Origin: Bactrocera neohumeralis
Lineage: Eukaryota > Arthropoda > Insecta > Diptera > Tephritidae
Assembly: GCF_024586455.1 (NCBI RefSeq)
Contig: NC_065923.1
Coordinates: 1,674,001 to 1,738,000, forward strand
Reading direction: 5' to 3'
Length of the DNA: 64,000 nucleotides
The notes under the pieces were generated by a model. The model did not search any database and was not told where the DNA came from. It saw only the letters and a list, made by a program, of their open reading frames with translations. Both the position numbers and the translations under genes were made by a program. The number at the start of each line of letters is the position of its first letter. Position 1 is the stretch's first letter. Below are positions 1 through 10,800 of this stretch, one piece after another.

Positions 1-441
1 GAAAATTATTTTAATAAAAGAACATAATTCTGAATTAGAATCGCACATTTGTTCTCGATCGTTTCGAAAGCTCTTAACGCTAAATTATTTAAGACTTTAG
101 ACTTATTGTAAGTTGAACTTACCATAAATAAAAACTCTAGTTAAAAAAAAAGTATTTCTTTTAGTTCGAATATTTGTAATGACTTTAAGCATTTCATATA
201 AAGGATAATCAAAATTAAAGAAGAAGAAGTTAATACAAGAATATAGAGATGAGAACCGTGCTTATAGATGTGTTTGGTTTATATTAAATTAAAACTTCGA
301 AAGCTTTATAAGCAATGTCGACTTTTTATGGAATTTATAATTTTAAGCGAACTAAAGAGTCTACATTGAATACTTACAAGTATGTTTCAGTCACCATTTT
401 TTGGCAATAATTCTATGCGTTTTTAAGAGGTGTTCGAAGCT
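1..441. other. AT-rich sequence, nothing recognised
   Basis: This stretch is AT-rich flanking DNA to the left of the Harbinger element. I see no long open frame, no splice-site pair and no repeat structure in it. Confidence 0.5.
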
Positions 442-679
442 ATTCAGCCCTATTCTGCATTTCGATTACGTTCCCGCTCTACGCTCCGTCTGAAACGAAA
501 ATAGGTATTCTGAGTTACGATTGGATTGAAAGAGGAAGAGGAAGAGCTGTAGCTCTTTCGAAGTCAGCTGTTTGCCTTGAAACGTGTGAAAATGAAACAT
601 AACAAAGCAAAAATACACAAATTATTGTTGGTTTATTAAAATAAAGAAATTATATCGCGTTTTTTTTTTAAACACTAAC

Positions 680-760
680 ATGGAATCAGTAGCGGCAGCG
701 ATATTACTTGAGGAGGAGAGCAATGCATTATTCAAAATATGCCCTACATTATTCTATTAA
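680..760 (+). pseudogene. Harbinger transposase stub (N-terminal remnant)
   Basis: An ATG at 680 opens a 26-codon frame beginning MESVAAAILLEEESNA, which then runs into AT-rich sequence and a stop. A short N-terminus rich in Ala, Leu and Glu is what I would expect at the start of a Harbinger (HARBI1-like) transposase, and its plus-strand position opposite the Myb-like gene matches the superfamily layout. The nuclease domain with its DDE residues is entirely absent, so the stub looks like the lip of an internal deletion that removed about a kilobase. The assignment depends on context because so few residues remain. Confidence 0.5.
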
Positions 761-891
761 ATAAAAACAATTGCATTCAGTGCATTTTACAGCTCCTATA
801 TTAGAAAAGTAAATGCTTTTATTTCATTTCACAGCTCGTTATATAAATGAATAATAGTAAAATAAATAAAAGGCTAACAATTAAAAAAATA

Positions 892-1708
892 CTACTTTGA
901 ATCCGGCTTATAATTTGGATCTAATCTTAGCATTTGCATTTTTATTTCTACTTTTTCCTTCACCAGCTCTTTCTTAATTCTGTTGTGTCGCTTCTGTTCT
1001 TCAAGTTGCTTCACTGCAGTCTCCGCCAAAGTTTCTAGAGAACGATTCATGTGCCGTAAATATGAAGTAACTTCTTTCATTTTACCAAAGGCAGCTTCAT
1101 TGAATTTTTTCGTCTCTGCATAAAATTCTTTTTGATTTGTATCTGTTGCTTAAGTAATGAAGAAGTGCTCTGATTGTCTGCTCTCGCCTCTTTATTTTGG
1201 CTTCTAGCTCTACTGGTTGAAGGGATATCATCCCTTTCCAAACCCGTCAAAGCTATCACCTTTTCATCAAGTGGGCTTATGCGTTGTAAACGACAAGAAC
1301 CTCCACCGGTGCTCATCCTTTCTTTTTTGTTATGCGATAATTTTCGCTTCATGTAGCATTTTCAGTCAATCCAGACCTGCACGAAAACGTTAAATTTAAC
1401 TTAATTTTTTAAAATTAATTGTAGGTAATACCCTACCTCCATGTATTGGAATCTTTTGTTGGTGGGCCAAGTGCATTTAAATTCCTTGCAACCTCCTCCC
1501 AAAACTCCTGTACTTCTTCCTTCGGTCGCTTTTGGAAGCCCTGCGCAATATCTCTTTTCGTGGCCATCATATCACACAATTTTTCGTATTGCTCTGCCGT
1601 TGTTACTTTTGACCTGCAAACATATCAAAAAATATAATTTAAGCACAAACAACCAAGGACACCACCATTATGTCTTTTACAACTATAATCATAAAGTTTT
1701 ACTTACAT
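892..1708 (-). pseudogene. Harbinger-associated Myb/SANT-like (zeste-type) DNA-binding protein, broken, three exons
   Basis: On the minus strand a first exon ends at 1707 with the bases AT, followed by GTAAGT. The next exon starts at 1613 with G after TTTGCAG, so splicing creates the initiator ATG across the junction. Exon 2 (1613-1437) reads MSKVTTAEQYEKLCDMMATK and continues through QGFQKRPKEEVQEFWEEV to TW, the pattern of a Myb/SANT-like regulatory domain. Exon 3 starts at 1376 after TGCAG and includes KRKLSHNKKERMSTGGG, followed by a basic and glutamine-rich coiled-coil-like tail ending at 892. Three lesions show decay. The exon 2/exon 3 junction is out of frame as it stands. A TGA sits where the family has a tryptophan, 12 to 9 bases before the ATGAAGCG at 1352. 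A one-base frameshift in an A-run near 1125 separates the two tail segments. Known members bind element termini together with the transposase. Confidence 0.75.
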
Positions 1709-1916
1709 ATTTGAGGAAATTATTTTATCCAAGTGCACGAAAATGAATATATAACGGCTTTCCGCCGACGAAACTTCAACGTACAAAAACGTAATTACGA
1801 TCGCAATGCAGAATACATAGAATTGGAATTTTCGAAGTTGAATCGAAACGCAGAATACCAAAGTTGCCAATCGGAGAAAATTTCGATTCGAGTAGAAATG
1901 CAGAATAGGGCTGATT

Positions 1917-4050
1917 AAATGAGAATTAATAGACGATCATTAATAAAGAAGATTAAATTTTACCCGTACTGATCACGCAAACCAAATCAATAAAAAATTT
2001 TCACCTGCATTGCTACCTTTTCTGTTCCTGAGAGATTTTATCTCCACAAGACGCGAAAGTTTGTCCAGCGGTTTTAACCATGAAAAAAAATTGGATAACG
2101 AATTCGATTGAAATTTACGTTTTCAGGGGAATCGATAGACGAAATGGAATGGATAAGAAATCGTTTAAAATGTTGCAGAATTTGTTTGGAGTCGCTACTT
2201 TATAACGAGCGCAATTATTTGAGGGCAAACAATCTTCAGTAAAGCCTTTGAAAAAGTAGTTTTATTGTCACTTCATTTAAATTTGACCATTATGTATTAG
2301 TATTAGAGAGGTTTCTATTTATTGATGAAAGAACTGTCCATGAAATATGTAATATCTACTCCAATTACCGATTTTTGCGTATGAACTCGAAGTTATGTAA
2401 AAGTCGAACTTTTGGCGGTTTCAAGGTTTTGGGGATAAGTGTTCTATTTATTCGATTCAGATAGGTGCACAAAATTGCTGGAAACAACGATGCCTTCCTC
2501 GCTATTTGCAAAAATATTTTTTGGACAATTGAGAAAATCAATTGCATTTCCAATTTCAAAATCAAAATAAATACTTTTTGGACTTGAAAGTTAAGGAGTA
2601 TCCTGAATCACATTGGAAAGGGGTGCTTGTTTGAAAAAAGCAAACGTTTAAAAAAATATTAATTTCAGTTATAATTGTCAATTGGGACAAAAATGTTTAG
2701 TCGCACTGCTGGGTAATTAACCGGTGTTTTAACCGATAGTCGGATGCGGAGTGGTTTGTCAAAAACGGCCATTGAATAACATTGGATACTGTGTGTATAT
2801 TTGTAGAGTCTAGAAATTTTTTACATACAAAGATACCATACATTTATATAAATATACATGAAATTAAGTACACAAATGGTTTAATACACATTTTTAAAGT
2901 CGTTTTAGGACCTAGCGCTAGATTATTAAACTATATTTCAAAACTCCTTCGCTAATATAATGAAGTAAGAATTTTTGTAATTACAATAAAAAAAATTATC
3001 CAAAAATTTGCCTATAAGGTTCTTAATTACGATATTTATAATAAAAAAAGGAATTATTGTTGATTTCATAGGAAACTTAAAATTTTGTTTCAGGTTTTTT
3101 TTGTGATAATTGAAATAAAGTGATCGTTGCAATGATAATATATTGTTATACCTGTAATTTGCTTTTCTCACCAGCAAATTTGGTGGATCAATATAACTGG
3201 ACACTCATTTTACAATATTTTTTCATAATTAATTATTTCATACTTATTGTTTTAAATTATAGTTTCTGTTTAAAATAATTAAATTTTTATAAATATAATT
3301 ATATTTTTACGTACTCTAAATTGTCTTATACTTTGGGTAACTAGCTGTATCAGGGGAAAATCTGTTCAAGTGCAGTTATGTACAAATATAGTTTCTTTGT
3401 AAAAACACTAAATTTTTTTTAATTAATTTAAATATAACGCTTTCTAATACTTTTTATTTAAATTTAACTTAGAAATTGTGGTTTCTTAACAAACTATTTA
3501 ATCTGCTCGTTTGTAAAGTTCTGCCTTTACAACATAAATCTAACAATTTAAAAAACCTTAAAATCACATTAAAAATACTTTGGTTTTTATAAAGCAGCGT
3601 CTGTCTATATTATTACTCTATACCTGGGATCGCCGAAAGTTTTTCAGTTTTTAAAAATCAAGTATTAGGAGTTTACTTTTGTAAATCTCGTTTTATTGAT
3701 ATATATTTTTCAAACTAAAGTAATATTTCTCAAAAGGGTTATTGGTAACCAAATGCCATGAAGAAGGAAGGAAGGAAGTTCTTTTCTCCTAGAATATGAG
3801 TTGAATTATTACTAAATTTACGTTTCATAAGTGAAAATTTCAAAACTATCAGAAAACAAAAAAAGCGGAGAGGAACAGGCGTTGGCTGCGAACTACGAAA
3901 TTACGAAGGGAATGATCTATAAAGGTTCAAAGATGTAATATGTAAACTTTTCTAGAAACGAAGTTAAGTTTGCAGCTCCTATTTTTGTTGCAGCCAATAG
4001 AAAAAAGACAAAATACCTGGTTGTGTGAGAGTCCACGGAGAAGGTGGAAT
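1917..4050. other. AT-rich intergenic DNA, nothing recognised
   Basis: This stretch is about two kilobases of AT-rich sequence with scattered short frames in all directions, poly-A/T tracts and no splice-site pair, promoter motif or repeat terminus that I can defend. Its right end probably approaches the 3' untranslated end of the PTB-domain gene. Confidence 0.5.
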
Positions 4051-4615
4051 AGAACACAGGTCGCATTGTATTTCTTTATTAACAATAGATTATATTTCTT
4101 TCCATTTTAAAGGGTGGAATGGTGTAGATTGTAAGATTATGTACAGAGTGATCTATCGTAGCTTTCATGTTGAAGGGTGTTTTCAGTATTTATCAATTAG
4201 TTTTTTGAAAGAGTTCACCCTTGAAAAATAATATTGGATGGAAATGTTAATTGAAGTTATCGTTTGGAGAAGGGATTTAGTTCTTGAATGGATTCACTTC
4301 GAAAATTATCGCAAGCCGACTGCCACAGAGCGTGCCACAGAGCGTGTGGAAGAGTACCTACAATTTAAATACAATGATTTTGGCTTAAAAAACTATTATA
4401 TAACGAGGAAATAAATTAAGTACTACAAAAAAATAAGTCCATAGTGAAAACCTTAACTTATAATTAATCGTGTGATGCATATTTTTCTCAAAGGGATCAC
4501 TTCATGGGCGCGTGGGTATTTCTTCCATAACTGTAAGAGATATTTTAAAAACATTAGTTCAGCATATATGCATATATTCATATAAACAAGCCACGTTACC
4601 AACAAAACTAACCAT

Positions 4616-5122
4616 CTAAGCCTCCGTCTCCTCATTGGCACCCTCTTGTAGCTCTTCGGGTGTACGCAAATCGATGGCGAACTTTTGTCGGTGTGGCGTA
4701 ATGTTATCAGTAGGCGATTGTTCACCCGATTCCTTAACGCGTCGTGAGTACTCTTGGAATGCGGCCGCTAGAGCATATGTCAGCTTGCGAGCCATAGCAC
4801 GACTATCGCACACGAAGGCATGTACCTCGAACGGATTCGGATGTTGTTCGTCTTTCACCACAATCATGGCGAATACTCGAGTGTAGACTAAATCTTGTAC
4901 ACCATACGAAATCGTATCTATCGGATAACTCCAATTATTCACACTCGCTTTTGGTGTTATGATTTCGATGCTAACACCATCGGTTGATACTGTGAGATCA
5001 CATTGAGGTAAAACTTTCTTAGCGGGTAGATTCTTGGCTACACCCACCAGGATATCGACCGGTCGGCGGGTGAATTTAATACCCCATAACCCACGTGCTA
5101 CCTCGGAGCCGATGTATTTGAC
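4616..5122 (-). CDS. PTB/PID-domain adaptor protein, coding exon 2 (residues 24-191)
   Basis: This is the main coding exon of a 191-residue cytoplasmic adaptor. It begins after a TTCCAG acceptor and reads VKYIGSEVARGLWGIKFTRR, so it opens with the first strand motif (KYIGSE) of a phosphotyrosine-binding domain. The domain continues through LTVSTDGVSIEII and the core strand VYTRVFAMIVV to EVHAFVCDSRAMARKL. It closes with the C-terminal helix ALAAAFQEYSRRV that caps the PTB fold. The layout most resembles PID1, FAM43 and LDLRAP1-type adaptors, which bind NPxY-like tails of membrane receptors and link them to endocytosis. The short acidic tail ends EETEA. Its GC-rich third positions stand out from the flanks, and no lesion is visible. 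The receptor partner cannot be read from the sequence. Confidence 0.93.
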   Translation of the reverse strand, partial: VKYIGSEVARGLWGIKFTRRPVDILVGVAKNLPAKKVLPQCDLTVSTDGVSIEIITPKASVNNWSYPIDTISYGVQDLVYTRVFAMIVVKDEQHPNPFEVHAFVCDSRAMARKLTYALAAAFQEYSRRVKESGEQSPTDNITPHRQKFAIDLRTPEELQEGANEETEA

Positions 5123-7198
5123 CTGGAAGTTAAGAAAAGTTGTTACAGGAAGAGTATTATGTAAAAATTTTAAGAGTGATGGTTAAAACAGATGCGACGA
5201 AAATGGGCGTGGTAGCGCAATGAACTCTAAATATTTTGAGCCCTAAAATAGTTTTATCTTCGATGAATCAAAAGATGAAATAGATTTTTGTATACATATT
5301 GTTTTTCATGTTGGAGTGAATGGGCTTCGGAAATGAGAGTTCAAGACCATGTCCCATGCAATTAAAATTTAATGAAACTAAAAATGCTGCTTTGATAGAT
5401 TAGTATGTTGTCGGAAAAAACGATGAGTATGCTTCTGATCGCTACTATTTTGAAATCCCGAAATTTCGGGCTTTACCAAATGGTCTCTAATTGCATTGGA
5501 AAGTTCAGGAACTGTAAATATTTACGAACCCGTGTTTGTTTATGTTTACAGCACTGAAAAAGTGTTCATATTGTATGTATTTGCATACAGACCGTAACTG
5601 GTCAGAACATTGCGCATGCGCAGCTACCGGATGTAACGGAGCGCACTTCCACGAATGACTGCCAGACTAACACGAATATTTAGTTTTTCAATTTTTTTTG
5701 AAAATAGAACTAAAATAATAAAATACCACGGACGGAGTGTAAAGAGGTAGTATGTGGGTATGTATATATGTACATATGTAAAGTAAGCTTTACATACGGA
5801 CCTTTCGAATTTCAGTAGCCCACAACAGTCTAGAATAGTATTACAAGCTTGTGTAAATAATAAAGAGTAATAATTTGTAATCAATTGTTTGCACAAGGTT
5901 TTGGATAGCGAGTACACTGGCGAGCATGGGCTCGTAATCGCTATCGACGAAATTTCAATGTGCAGCGATGTGTGTCGCAAGGGAGCCCTGTGGATGGAGT
6001 CATTGAGTGGCTCGTCGCATAGTTATATACATTTGTACTTAATAAATGTATATTTATAATTTCACAAGCTTTTCGCTTATATGCATGGTATATCTCAGTG
6101 AGTAAAAATTTATATTTATTACTATAAATATGGAATATGAGAATGGTCAATTTTCATAGATAATTGTTTGTTGATATTTAAAAGCCAAAGTATATTAAAA
6201 AATAAAAAATACGGCTAATTTTGTGGCCATCAACGCACTTCCGGTCTGATTTTTTAGCTCGATTTATCTACACGCTTTGGCAATTCAGTTAATTTAGATG
6301 ATTACTTTGTACTATTTTGTGGTTTATGATCGTATATTAAAATATAAATAATATTTATGAAACTTTATTTTATAATTTGAGTACAAAATCGTTCCGATAC
6401 CGAAAATAGTAATTGTTGAAAGCTTGCAAGTAAACCTGAGAAGAGATCCATGCCCTAAAAGAGATGTTTGCTTTCTTAAAATTTATAAACGCTTATTATA
6501 TAGAAGTCGACTCGAGACACAATTTTATAACGGTATATGTATTTTCCTAGTATATCTTCATGAAAGTAAGCTTTTCCCACGACACAGAATTTATTTCGAA
6601 CCCTAAATTTGTTTTTGTTGTTGTCAGCTCTGTTATCCAGCATTTACGGACATAATAAAAATGACCTTGGAATCGACTTTTATAACAAAAGAACACCTTC
6701 TGTATTACGTCGATGGGATTTGCCTAGCTTTCTCAGAAGTATGTTCTGAAGCTTACATTATCCAACTGCGTAGCTTTTCATACTTTAATTAATTCGATTT
6801 ACTTAGGCTACAACAAGTACAAGAGAGTTTTATAAGTCCACAAAAATTAAACATAGTTAAAAGTGTTGGAGAGACCCTTTAACGTCGGAGGAGGAGGTGA
6901 GTCAGAGATTTCAACGTAATTAAAGCGCAGGTGTTAGGGGAATATAACATAGGATTTTACTACGCTGCAACTGTTTGGAACATCTTCCATTATACGGGGT
7001 CACAACACTTCCAGAAAAAGTCTATTTTCGTTTATCAAAAGCTGGAACATAGTTTCTGATCAATATCGGTAAAGTCGAAATGATTTGATGGGAATATTCC
7101 ATATTATCAGATTCAATTGGCTTTAAATTCGGTTTTTCCTTAGTTACTCAATGAACAGTATCTTATTTTAGTTCTTTAAAATTAATGACTTGAATTAC
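5123..7198 (-). other. Intron of the PTB/PID-domain gene
   Basis: This is a 2076-bp intron bounded by GTAATT and TTCCAG on the minus strand. I recognise no nested gene or transposon in it. It is AT-rich apart from short patches near 5600 and 5900. Confidence 0.85.
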
Positions 7199-7267
7199 CT
7201 TGAATGTCAATGGCAGATCCTCCACGTTGACTTGCGCTTCCAAATCGGTTGCGGGTGTAGATGTCAT
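7199..7267 (-). CDS. PTB/PID-domain adaptor protein, coding exon 1 (residues 1-23)
   Basis: The start ATG at 7267 opens MTSTPATDLEAQVNVEDLPL and continues TFK, ending in AAG followed by the donor GTAATT. It joins in phase 0 to the exon at 5122, and the joined frame is 576 nt including the stop. The start has an A at position -3, and no upstream in-frame ATG is seen in the same exon. The strand LPLTFKVKYIGSE, which starts the PTB domain, is split exactly by the 2076-bp intron. The exon extends upstream as untranslated sequence to about 7373, where TTTTATTTGCAG forms a good acceptor, implying at least one noncoding 5' exon at higher coordinates. Confidence 0.92.
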
Positions 7268-7373
7268 GATGGTGTTGTTTTATTTTATAGTACAAGAATT
7301 TAAGTCAATACTTTAATTAAGAATTATGATTGCTTTTGTACTTGCAAATTGATGTGTTAAGTCAAGGTTTAAA
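7268..7373 (-). other. 5' untranslated part of the PTB-gene exon
   Basis: Between the acceptor ending at 7374 (TTTTATTTGCAG read on the minus strand) and the start codon lie 106 bases with no in-frame ATG. They are AT-rich and contain the sequence CTATAAAATAAAA close to the start codon. That sequence could be a TATA-driven alternative start, but the splice acceptor is the better explanation. Confidence 0.5.
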
Positions 7374-8398
7374 CTGCAAATAAAAATGACATAAATTGAT
7401 TAATTTTAATGGAATTATTAAGCATAAGTACAACTAAAGACAAGGCAAAGACTTTTAAAGTTAATTATAGAACATTTCTTAAATATTGTTAACAATTACT
7501 AAATGGTGAAAAATATATTTATAAATATTTTTATAATGCAATAAAAGTGTCAATATTTTGGGATCTGTCTAAAGTCAAGACGAATTTCAAAATACAATTG
7601 GTCTGTAGTTAAGAATTTAGCTTGCCATGAACATTGTGTATTATACATTATATTAAATCATCTAATTACATATGTACATAAGTAATACATACGTACTTTA
7701 GATACCTACTTGTCTACGCTTCTAAGTTTTCCACCGCAACGAGACATGAAGATGAAGTTAACAAAATTAATGACTTTTAATTCTTATCTTAACAGATAAA
7801 ATTATTCAGAAATAACTTTAACATTACGGTACACGTAGTAAAAGTTGTTGTTATCTATAAAAAAATCTAAAAATAGCGGTAAACACTACTTTAAGATAAG
7901 ATTAAATTAAATAATTAAATTTATTTTCTTTCTAATTTTGTAAGGTTATTGCATTTTAGAACAATTAGCAATCAGCTATTCAAAAATACTTAACGAGCAC
8001 TAAGAAACTTTGTGTGTGATGAGTATTTTCGCCAATGTGGCCCATTTGATATTTAAAATAAAATGTAAATAACAAAAGATATTTTCTTCTAAAATTTTTT
8101 TTTTTATAAAAGTAACTCGTCGAGTACATATGTATGTAGTAGCGCTGAAGACTAGTTTTAAGCCATAAAAATTATATGATGGCGCCGAAAAGTAAACACA
8201 ATAGTTTTTTACCAAGTAAATTATTGGTAATCAATTCATAAAATTTTATGGAACTTATGAGCAAAATAGAAATAAAAATGGTTATTATTTCAGTTATCGC
8301 ATGTTTTTATAAGCGTCTTCCTTAATATTACCAATTATTCTTCAATTTGGTTATTCTTCTTAACTGTTAACTTTAACTTTTTTTACACACAACTGATA

Positions 8399-9130
8399 TT
8401 AGGGTGGTCACATTTAGTAAGTGATTAAGTTAATATAATTATAGAGTCTTGGAATATAAAAAAATATTATTAAAAAAAGCCCAGATGTTGTAAAGTATAT
8501 AATGGCAAAAGTTGTAGTATCCAAAAATATAATGTTGTGTTAAAAAAAAATATAAAAAAATTAGTTTTAAAAAGCAAGATATATTTTTTTTGAAAGATTT
8601 TACAAGTCATTGGTTTGTTTGGTATATAGGGACTTAAAACTCAGTTGTATGAGGCTAAAAATAATTTTCTGAATATATATTTCGGGAATATTTATAAACA
8701 AAAATTATCACGAAAATCAGGAACTAAATTCACTTTATAGTTTTTAGGGGTTATAAAAATTTGTTCGTCAGGTTTTGAGTTATCTTGATGAAATTTAATG
8801 CTTAGGTGCATTTTGATATCCTATTGATTATTTCGGAATCGGTCAGATCGGACAACCATATCACATATCCCCCATACAACCGATTATTCAGATTTTTTAA
8901 ATTTCGCCTCAAAAACCATTGACTCGAAACCGGTTTTAGACTCATAGTTCATGTTCAGAATAATCCGTAGAACATTTACCGCATAAGCGGTTTTGTAGAA
9001 AAAAAATCGATCCGCTCTAATGCATATATATGTAAATAATTAGCATGATTAGCTGAATCGATTTAGCTATGTTAAAATTGGACAGTTAACCCGAGTCGAT
9101 TATGTGTGCTCAGGTAATGTACCACCCTAA
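8399..9130. mobile_element. MITE with TTAGGGTGGT terminal inverted repeats and TA duplication
   Basis: TTAGGGTGGT at 8399-8408 is matched exactly by ACCACCCTAA at 9121-9130. The match resumes as ACATT after a one-base gap, giving about 15 bp of terminal inverted repeat. TA flanks both ends (8397-8398 and 9131-9132). The 732-bp interior is AT-rich and noncoding, with no transposase residues that I can find, so this is a nonautonomous miniature element. The TA duplication points to Tc1/mariner or a related superfamily. It lies inside the large 5' intron inferred for the PTB gene, in either orientation. Confidence 0.8.
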
Positions 9131-9655
9131 TACAAGCATTTACACATTATCAAAAACGTTGTTGAATTTAAGAATAGCTTTTATTGAGCAATGAGTAACT
9201 GTAATGAATGTTACCTTGTTATCACTTGTTTTGAAAACTGAACACTTAAGTAAATACGAGTATATAAATACGCGCCTACTTAGATATGTATGTACATATG
9301 GTATGTGTGTAAATATGTGGGCATATGTAAAGCTGATATACATATTTTTAAATACATGTGGTGTGAGTTAGAAAACCATCTAGATAGCGAAAGCTGATCT
9401 ATTGCTATTAAATTTTATTAGAAAAAAATTCATTTTGAGTTCGAAGTTTTGCCATCTTTTTATTTAGTTCATCAATAATAATATCTAGTACTGCATTTGA
9501 CTTATATTTGAACAATTTTTTTTCTTTCTATCTCTCTCTATATCACTCACATGTCAATGTGGAATTTATAAAAACATCCTTAACTTAAATACGGCTTTAA
9601 AAGTCATTATTTGCTACCATTTACCACCACTTATTTTAAAAATAACATTTCTTAC

Positions 9656-9705
9656 CAAATATGAACTTTGAGATCGTCACGCACACGGCAGTCAAATCAC
9701 AGACT
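9656..9705 (-). other. Candidate noncoding first exon of the PTB-domain gene
   Basis: On the minus strand an initiator TCAGTCT puts position +1 at 9705. Fifty bases later ATTTG is followed by GTAAG, a good donor. This would pair with the acceptor at 7374 to give a 50-nt untranslated first exon and a 2281-bp intron. No coding frame is needed within it. The link is inferred from strand, distance and splice-site quality; cDNA would settle it. Confidence 0.4.
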
Positions 9706-9745
9706 GATTAGTCCATAGTATTCACAATTGTTTTATTATTTTTAA
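9660..9745 (-). promoter_or_regulatory. Candidate core promoter: initiator with TATA-like upstream element
   Basis: The initiator TCAGTCT occupies 9701-9707 on the minus strand, with its A at 9705. An A/T-rich ATAATAAAA run sits about 25-34 bases upstream, where a TATA box belongs. A TGACG run lies at +27 to +31, one base out of register for a DPE. The initiator matches the arthropod consensus exactly; the other two are suggestive only. Confidence 0.35.
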
Positions 9746-9839
9746 CAACAATATTTTTCACACAATTGTATCAGCAACTATTTATTTTATCTATTTTTAA
9801 ACAACAATTCTATTGTGTCCATAGTTTTTTTTTTTTTTT

Positions 9840-10080
9840 TAATTTACGATCTTCAATTGCCTGAGAAATGCATAGTCCCATTGAGCATTGAAATAAACAC
9901 AGACGAGACAGACACACGGCTTAACAACCGCAGCGCACAACACGCCCGTTTGAATTGGTGTTCCGTCTTTGCTTCCGACTTCTGCGTTGCTTTTTGGCTA
10001 ACACTCGGCTGTGGGCACGCTCGGTCAGGTCACAGCGAAGCGCTGTAGCCAACTGCCGGCGCCTACAGCCGATCGCCCAG
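9840..10080 (+). other. Candidate plus-strand noncoding first exon ending at a strong donor
   Basis: The only firm signal is the donor GCCCAG|GTGAGC with the exon edge at 10080, at the end of a GC-rich stretch. The transcription start is not located and the left edge is arbitrary. No downstream plus-strand partner exon was recognised. Confidence 0.22.
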
Positions 10081-10800
10081 GTGAGCAAAAGCACAAGCGG
10101 CAACCGATCAGCGACTGCCGCGAGCGCCGCGCACTCTTCGTTTCGTCGGCTGCGACGCTGACTGCGCATATTTCCCATGGCTTACTTTGTTATTTTGAGA
10201 GTTAAAAATATAAATATTTACTACAAGTACTGTTAGTGGCATACTTGTTGCTTTGGTGGCGATCGCTTTGCTGCGGTCACTGTTTTTCTGCCGGCGCTGC
10301 TGCCGACAGCGCTGCTTACGCGCATTGTTGCTTGCACTCGGAACAGCGACACATCGGAAATAAGCAACTGTGGCGGCACCAACCATAAAATAAATAATAA
10401 AACATTGTATTTTGTTGTTGTTATTGTTTTGTACAGTGGCATCAGCGATCACACAAAGTGGATGAATGTGGCAGATAAGCAGTTAAAATATGCGTGAAGC
10501 GGCTGGCATTTATTTATACATATGTAAATATGAATGTTGGTATGCGCCAGCATGTTGCTTGTAAAACAATGGAAATACAACTAAAATAACAAACTATGTA
10601 TTTCAACTACAAAAACAATGTCAAATATAGAAAATACATGTATGTATGCACTGTCACACTATATGTCTGTCTGTATAACAGTCACAAGTTACAAGCATTT
10701 GATGAGCTCGACTTGAGTCACCGATGTTAATGACCACTGGGAGCCGGCAATAAAACGGTGGAATAAGCGCGTAAAAACACGCTAACACCTAAATGGAGCA
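9880..10800. promoter_or_regulatory. GC-rich island between divergent transcription-start candidates
   Basis: GC and CpG content rises sharply from about 9900 to 10350 against the AT-rich surroundings. It lies just upstream of the minus-strand initiator at 9705 and contains a strong plus-strand donor, CGCCCAG followed by GTGAGC, at 10080. A head-to-head promoter region is a reasonable reading. Open frames on both strands here are low-complexity, Arg/Cys-rich by-products of GC richness, and I do not accept them as proteins. Confidence 0.35.

Larger units (their letters stand above)
445..1913. mobile_element. PIF/Harbinger DNA transposon, internally deleted, with 19-bp perfect TIRs
   Basis: The element begins CAGCCCTATTCTGCATTTC at 445-463, and the exact reverse complement occupies 1895-1913. 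The trinucleotide ATT flanks both ends (442-444 and 1914-1916), which fits the 3-bp target duplication of PIF/Harbinger elements, although the usual target is TWA. Inside are two convergent genes, the normal plan of the superfamily. One is a plus-strand transposase start (680) reduced to a stub. The other is a minus-strand Myb/SANT-like gene (892-1708). Because the transposase is deleted, the 1469-bp element cannot move by itself. Subterminal GCAGAATA motifs near 1817 and 1850 repeat part of the TIR. The terminal structure is seen directly; the superfamily assignment rests on the two-gene plan and the Myb-like protein. Confidence 0.85.

Noticed and set aside
9921..10452. Arg/Cys-rich open frames on the minus strand in the GC-rich island
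   Set aside because: Both strands are open in several frames, as expected from GC-rich DNA. No domain, repeat or splice evidence favours any of them.
10640..10660. CTGTCACACTA, considered as a second Motif 1 site
   Set aside because: One mismatch at a core position and no start codon or donor at a sensible distance.
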